DNA of 64,000 nucleotides, from the NCBI GenBank assembly GCA_024349765.1, contig AP026073.1:4588001-4652000 (forward strand). Direction: 5' to 3'. The notes beneath the pieces are model-generated. The model did not search any database. It was not told the origin of the DNA and saw nothing but the letters and a program-made list of their open reading frames with translations. The translations under genes and the position numbers were made by a program. Within the stretch, counting starts at the first letter, position 1. Each line of letters starts with the position of its first letter. Shown in pieces: positions 61,612-64,000 of this stretch. Source of the DNA: Streptomyces nigrescens. Its GTDB lineage: Bacteria > Actinomycetota > Actinomycetes > Streptomycetales > Streptomycetaceae.

Positions 61612-61642
61612 GCCCGCCCGTCCTTCCGAAGGACGGGCGGGC
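61612..61642. terminator. Perfect 15-bp hairpin between kdpD and the TrkA-domain gene
   Basis: gcccgcccgtccttc (61612-61626) pairs exactly with 61628-61642, with a very tight loop around C61627. It lies between the convergent kdpD (+) and the TrkA-domain protein (-), whose stop is at 61647. It is a bidirectional terminator. Confidence 0.9.
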
Positions 61643-61646
61643 TGCT

Positions 61647-63569
61647 TCATGTCCGCGGGTCCGCCGGATGCGGCTGCACGCCCGTCATGAGGAAGTCCAG
61701 GCCCCGCCGGGTGGACGCCATCACGACCCGGTCCCCCGCGCGCAGCACCCGCCCGTGCGAGGGGCGCCAGTCGAAGCCCGGCCGGTCGAGGCGTAGGCCG
61801 CCGCCGAACGTGTCCGATGAGGACGACGAGGAGGGCGGCGTCGCGGGGCCGACGGCCAGAACGCGCCATTCGTTCTCGCGGAAGGCGTGGTGGACGGAGC
61901 GGCCCTCCAGTTCGGGGTGGCCGGCGACGTCCACGGCGGTGAAGAGCAGCGAGCCGCGTTCGACCGGCATGATGCCCAGGACGTGCCGCCCCATCATGGC
62001 GGCCGCGAAGGAGGGCGCGGCGAGCGCGGAGACGGAACGGCTGCGGGTGGTGGCGTCGGGGTAGGAGGCGCGCATCGTGCGGGAGACGGTGGCGGCGAAG
62101 TCGTCGTCGTACAGCCGCATCACCACCCGTATTTGGGGGTTGGCCTCGCGCGCGGCCATGACGATGTCGAGGTTCTCGCCGTCGTCGCGGGTGAGCACGA
62201 GCAGGGACTTGCTCTGGCAGATGCGCGCTCTGTCGAGGACGCCGGGCGCACCGGCGTCCTCCAGCAGCAGGGGTACGCCGAGCTCCCGGGCGAGGGCGAC
62301 GCCACGTGCGTGCGGATCGCGTTCGATGACCACCACTTGGTGCTCGGTGGTGCGCAGTTGGGCCAGTACCCGCGTACCGATCTTGCCGAGGCCGACCAGC
62401 ACGATGTGATCGCTCAGGTCCTCGGCCGGCGGGTGCCCGACGGATGCCTTCCGGAACGCGTCGGTGGCGTTCATGGTGGCGGCGACCACGAGCGGCAGCA
62501 CGGCCAGGCCGACGAACCCGGCGATCAGCTGGAGCACGCGGCGGGCCGGGGACTCGTCGGTCGCCGGATCGCCCATGGTGAAGATGTCCAGCAGCGGCAG
62601 GTACACCGACTTCCACAACGGCCCGGGCTCGGCGAGTGCGGTGGCACCTGCCAGCACCAGCACGATCGCGGCGAGGGCACCGAAGACGGCGATCACCTCG
62701 CGGGAAAGGAACACCGTCCACGGCAGATGTGCCAGCCGGTCGCGCAGCCATACGCCGTAGTTACGCCGGTCGCGCTGCGGCGCCTCGGGCGGGTGGTGGT
62801 GAGTGACCTCCTCCAGCATCAACCGGCCGTGGGTGAACTGCCGGTGGTAGGACGTGACGGTGTCGGGCAGCAGCTGCGTGCCCTCCTCCCCCGGCGTTTC
62901 GGGGCTGTCCTCACTGGCCGGGTCGTCCTGATGGGCGCCGGAGAGCACGGCGAGCGTCGCCAGGTCGGCAGAGCGCGGAGGAGTGCGGGCAGGCCGGACC
63001 ACCCCGCGGAACACTTGGCCCTCCACCTGGAGCGTGTGCCCCTGCCCGACCGCGGCGGCGGCCACCAGCTCGGGCACCGCGGTGTCGGTGTCGGACAGCA
63101 CGGTGGTGGACGTGTCCAGCCCCGCCATGTCATCGGTCCGTCCGAGCGCCAACACCGCGCGGTCCAGCAGCCGTTCGAGGTGCTCACCGCGCTCCCGGTT
63201 GTACATCCGGATGACCAGGCGGATCGTCGGGTTGAGGGTGCGGGCCAGCAGCGCCGCCGTGACGTTGACCTGGTCCTCGCGGTAGGTGAGGGCGAGCGCC
63301 GCGGCCCGCTCCACACCCGCGGCGCGCAGCGTCTGCTCGTCCGGACGGGCGGCCACCAACAGCTCGACGGGAGAGCGCGGATCGCGGTGCAGCGCGGCGA
63401 TCTCCGGCGCGTGCCCCTCCCTCCGCGACGGCAGCACGACGGTGACCGCCTCGCCGCACACCGCGTCCAGCGTCACCGCCAGCCGGTGGGCGAGCCCGTC
63501 GTCCCCGCAGATCACCATGTGCTGAGAACGCTGGCCAAACGGCATGCGTAGGTGAAGAGTTGACGTCAC
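61647..63569 (-). CDS. Membrane protein with two TrkA-N domains, channel-like, atypical pore
   Basis: A 640-residue protein. An N-terminal TrkA-N (RCK) NAD-binding domain is at residues about 1-120 (MVICGDDGLAHRLAVTL, VNVTAALLARTLNPTIRLVI). Two helices with a pore-like loop lie at about 315-400 (VIAVFGALAAIVLVLAGATA, VYLPLLDIFTMGDPATDESP, GFVGLAVLPLVVA). A second TrkA-N domain follows (IVLVGLGKIGTRVLAQLRTT) with a TrkA-C-like tail. The pore region has no T-x-G-Y-G potassium filter; TMGDP stands at that place. Layout matches RCK-gated channels or CASTOR/POLLUX-like channels. GTG 63569 is taken as start (ATG 63545 is an alternative). It converges on kdpD. Confidence 0.82.
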   Translation of the reverse strand: MTSTLHLRMPFGQRSQHMVICGDDGLAHRLAVTLDAVCGEAVTVVLPSRREGHAPEIAALHRDPRSPVELLVAARPDEQTLRAAGVERAAALALTYREDQVNVTAALLARTLNPTIRLVIRMYNRERGEHLERLLDRAVLALGRTDDMAGLDTSTTVLSDTDTAVPELVAAAAVGQGHTLQVEGQVFRGVVRPARTPPRSADLATLAVLSGAHQDDPASEDSPETPGEEGTQLLPDTVTSYHRQFTHGRLMLEEVTHHHPPEAPQRDRRNYGVWLRDRLAHLPWTVFLSREVIAVFGALAAIVLVLAGATALAEPGPLWKSVYLPLLDIFTMGDPATDESPARRVLQLIAGFVGLAVLPLVVAATMNATDAFRKASVGHPPAEDLSDHIVLVGLGKIGTRVLAQLRTTEHQVVVIERDPHARGVALARELGVPLLLEDAGAPGVLDRARICQSKSLLVLTRDDGENLDIVMAAREANPQIRVVMRLYDDDFAATVSRTMRASYPDATTRSRSVSALAAPSFAAAMMGRHVLGIMPVERGSLLFTAVDVAGHPELEGRSVHHAFRENEWRVLAVGPATPPSSSSSSDTFGGGLRLDRPGFDWRPSHGRVLRAGDRVVMASTRRGLDFLMTGVQPHPADPRT

Positions 63570-64000
63570 GTCATCAAGATTGCCGGGACATGACAGGCGG
63601 TTCCGGTGCGCACACCAGTTCGGCGTCAAGGTTGCGTAAGGACGGCCGGAGGCCGGAACGGCCTGGCAGTGGCCTTCGCGCACCTGACGGCCGGTAGGTA
63701 CGTGGACGGGGGTGCCGGCGCGGAGGTGGGAGGGGATCCATACGCAGCCCGCAGACGAGTGTGCCGACGGAGGCCAACTGACGCAGGCTGTACGGGCCGA
63801 TTCGTTTGCATCCGGGGGGCGAGGCGCGCGGAAGGTGGAGCAGGAGATCGGGGCGATCGCCTTCGAGGCCACTGGTCGTCCGTGAAGAGACCTTGCCTGA
63901 TCGTCGGCCCGTAAGAGAGCCGCAAATACCGTACGTAACAGTGCCCGCACCGCTCCGTGACGCCGTAAATTCCCTGGCGGCCGACAGATGCGCGAACGAC
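63570..64000. other. Terminal intergenic region
   Basis: About 430 bases upstream of the TrkA-domain gene up to the window edge. The minus strand near its start carries gtgacgtcaactc, with a partial match (acgtcaac) to the 11-bp kdp element, overlapping the GTG start. Short frames on both strands do not look coding. The promoter of the TrkA-domain gene should be here. I see no other gene. Confidence 0.5.

Overview
The window is very GC-rich DNA with strong G/C preference at third codon positions, many GTG starts and many 4-base ATGA/GTGA gene overlaps. Together with the gene families present (NsrR of the [4Fe-4S] type, DUF5709, DUF6479, a DasR-type site before a chitin-active LPMO, WXG100-type small proteins, a 27-codon ORF before kdpF) this points to a Streptomyces or close relative. 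The assignment comes from gene content and codon use only.

0-5.3 kb holds small redox genes with local regulators: an SDR, a FAD monooxygenase plus TetR regulator with a clear 18-bp inverted repeat, a VOC protein, and a quinone-oxidoreductase-like gene divergent from an HxlR regulator. 5.3-8.7 kb is a nitric-oxide response block: NsrR, flavohemoglobin Hmp coupled to a small membrane protein, and a divergent cupin plus DUF779 protein. 8.8-15.5 kb holds a protein of unknown function, an AA10 LPMO, a LacI regulator divergent from a nucleoside hydrolase/MFS pair, and a bacterial eRF1-like (baeRF) protein. 15.8-17.7 kb has DUF2795 and DUF5709 proteins and a standalone LigD-type 3'-phosphoesterase that overlaps a previously hidden 50-codon gene.

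17.9-24.5 kb is a four-gene formate dehydrogenase operon (catalytic subunit with Cys, FeS subunit, NrfD-like membrane subunit, NDH-2-like flavoprotein). 24.5-31.6 kb holds small membrane proteins, an SMP-30-like protein, an Asp23 protein, a secreted phosphoesterase and the iron-uptake pair EfeO-EfeB without EfeU. 31.8-33.6 kb is an XRE regulator divergent from an SDR.

33.6-43 kb is accessory DNA. A truncated Gfo/Idh oxidoreductase abuts the C-terminal end of a VirD4-like conjugation ATPase. Next come a WXG100-type secretion substrate operon, a degenerate KdpD-like kinase fragment, a sigma factor operon with a hidden 53-codon upstream gene, and a set containing an SDR without its catalytic lysine, a bL37-like 25-residue protein, a GNAT and an orphan.

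43-63.6 kb is a cation (mainly potassium) homeostasis block: an APC-fold permease, two membrane proteins, an NhaP-type antiporter, an orphan KdpF-like peptide, an orphan KdpD kinase, a universal stress protein, a free-standing DUF4118 sensor, the complete kdpFABC-E-D operon, and a convergent TrkA-domain channel-like protein. An exact 11-bp sequence lies upstream of both kdpF and the orphan kdpD and may be a shared operator. The most interesting items are the orphan KdpF-like peptide with its overlapping upstream ORF, the KdpD relic, the pseudogene junction at 33.87 kb, and the small genes hidden in operon overlaps.
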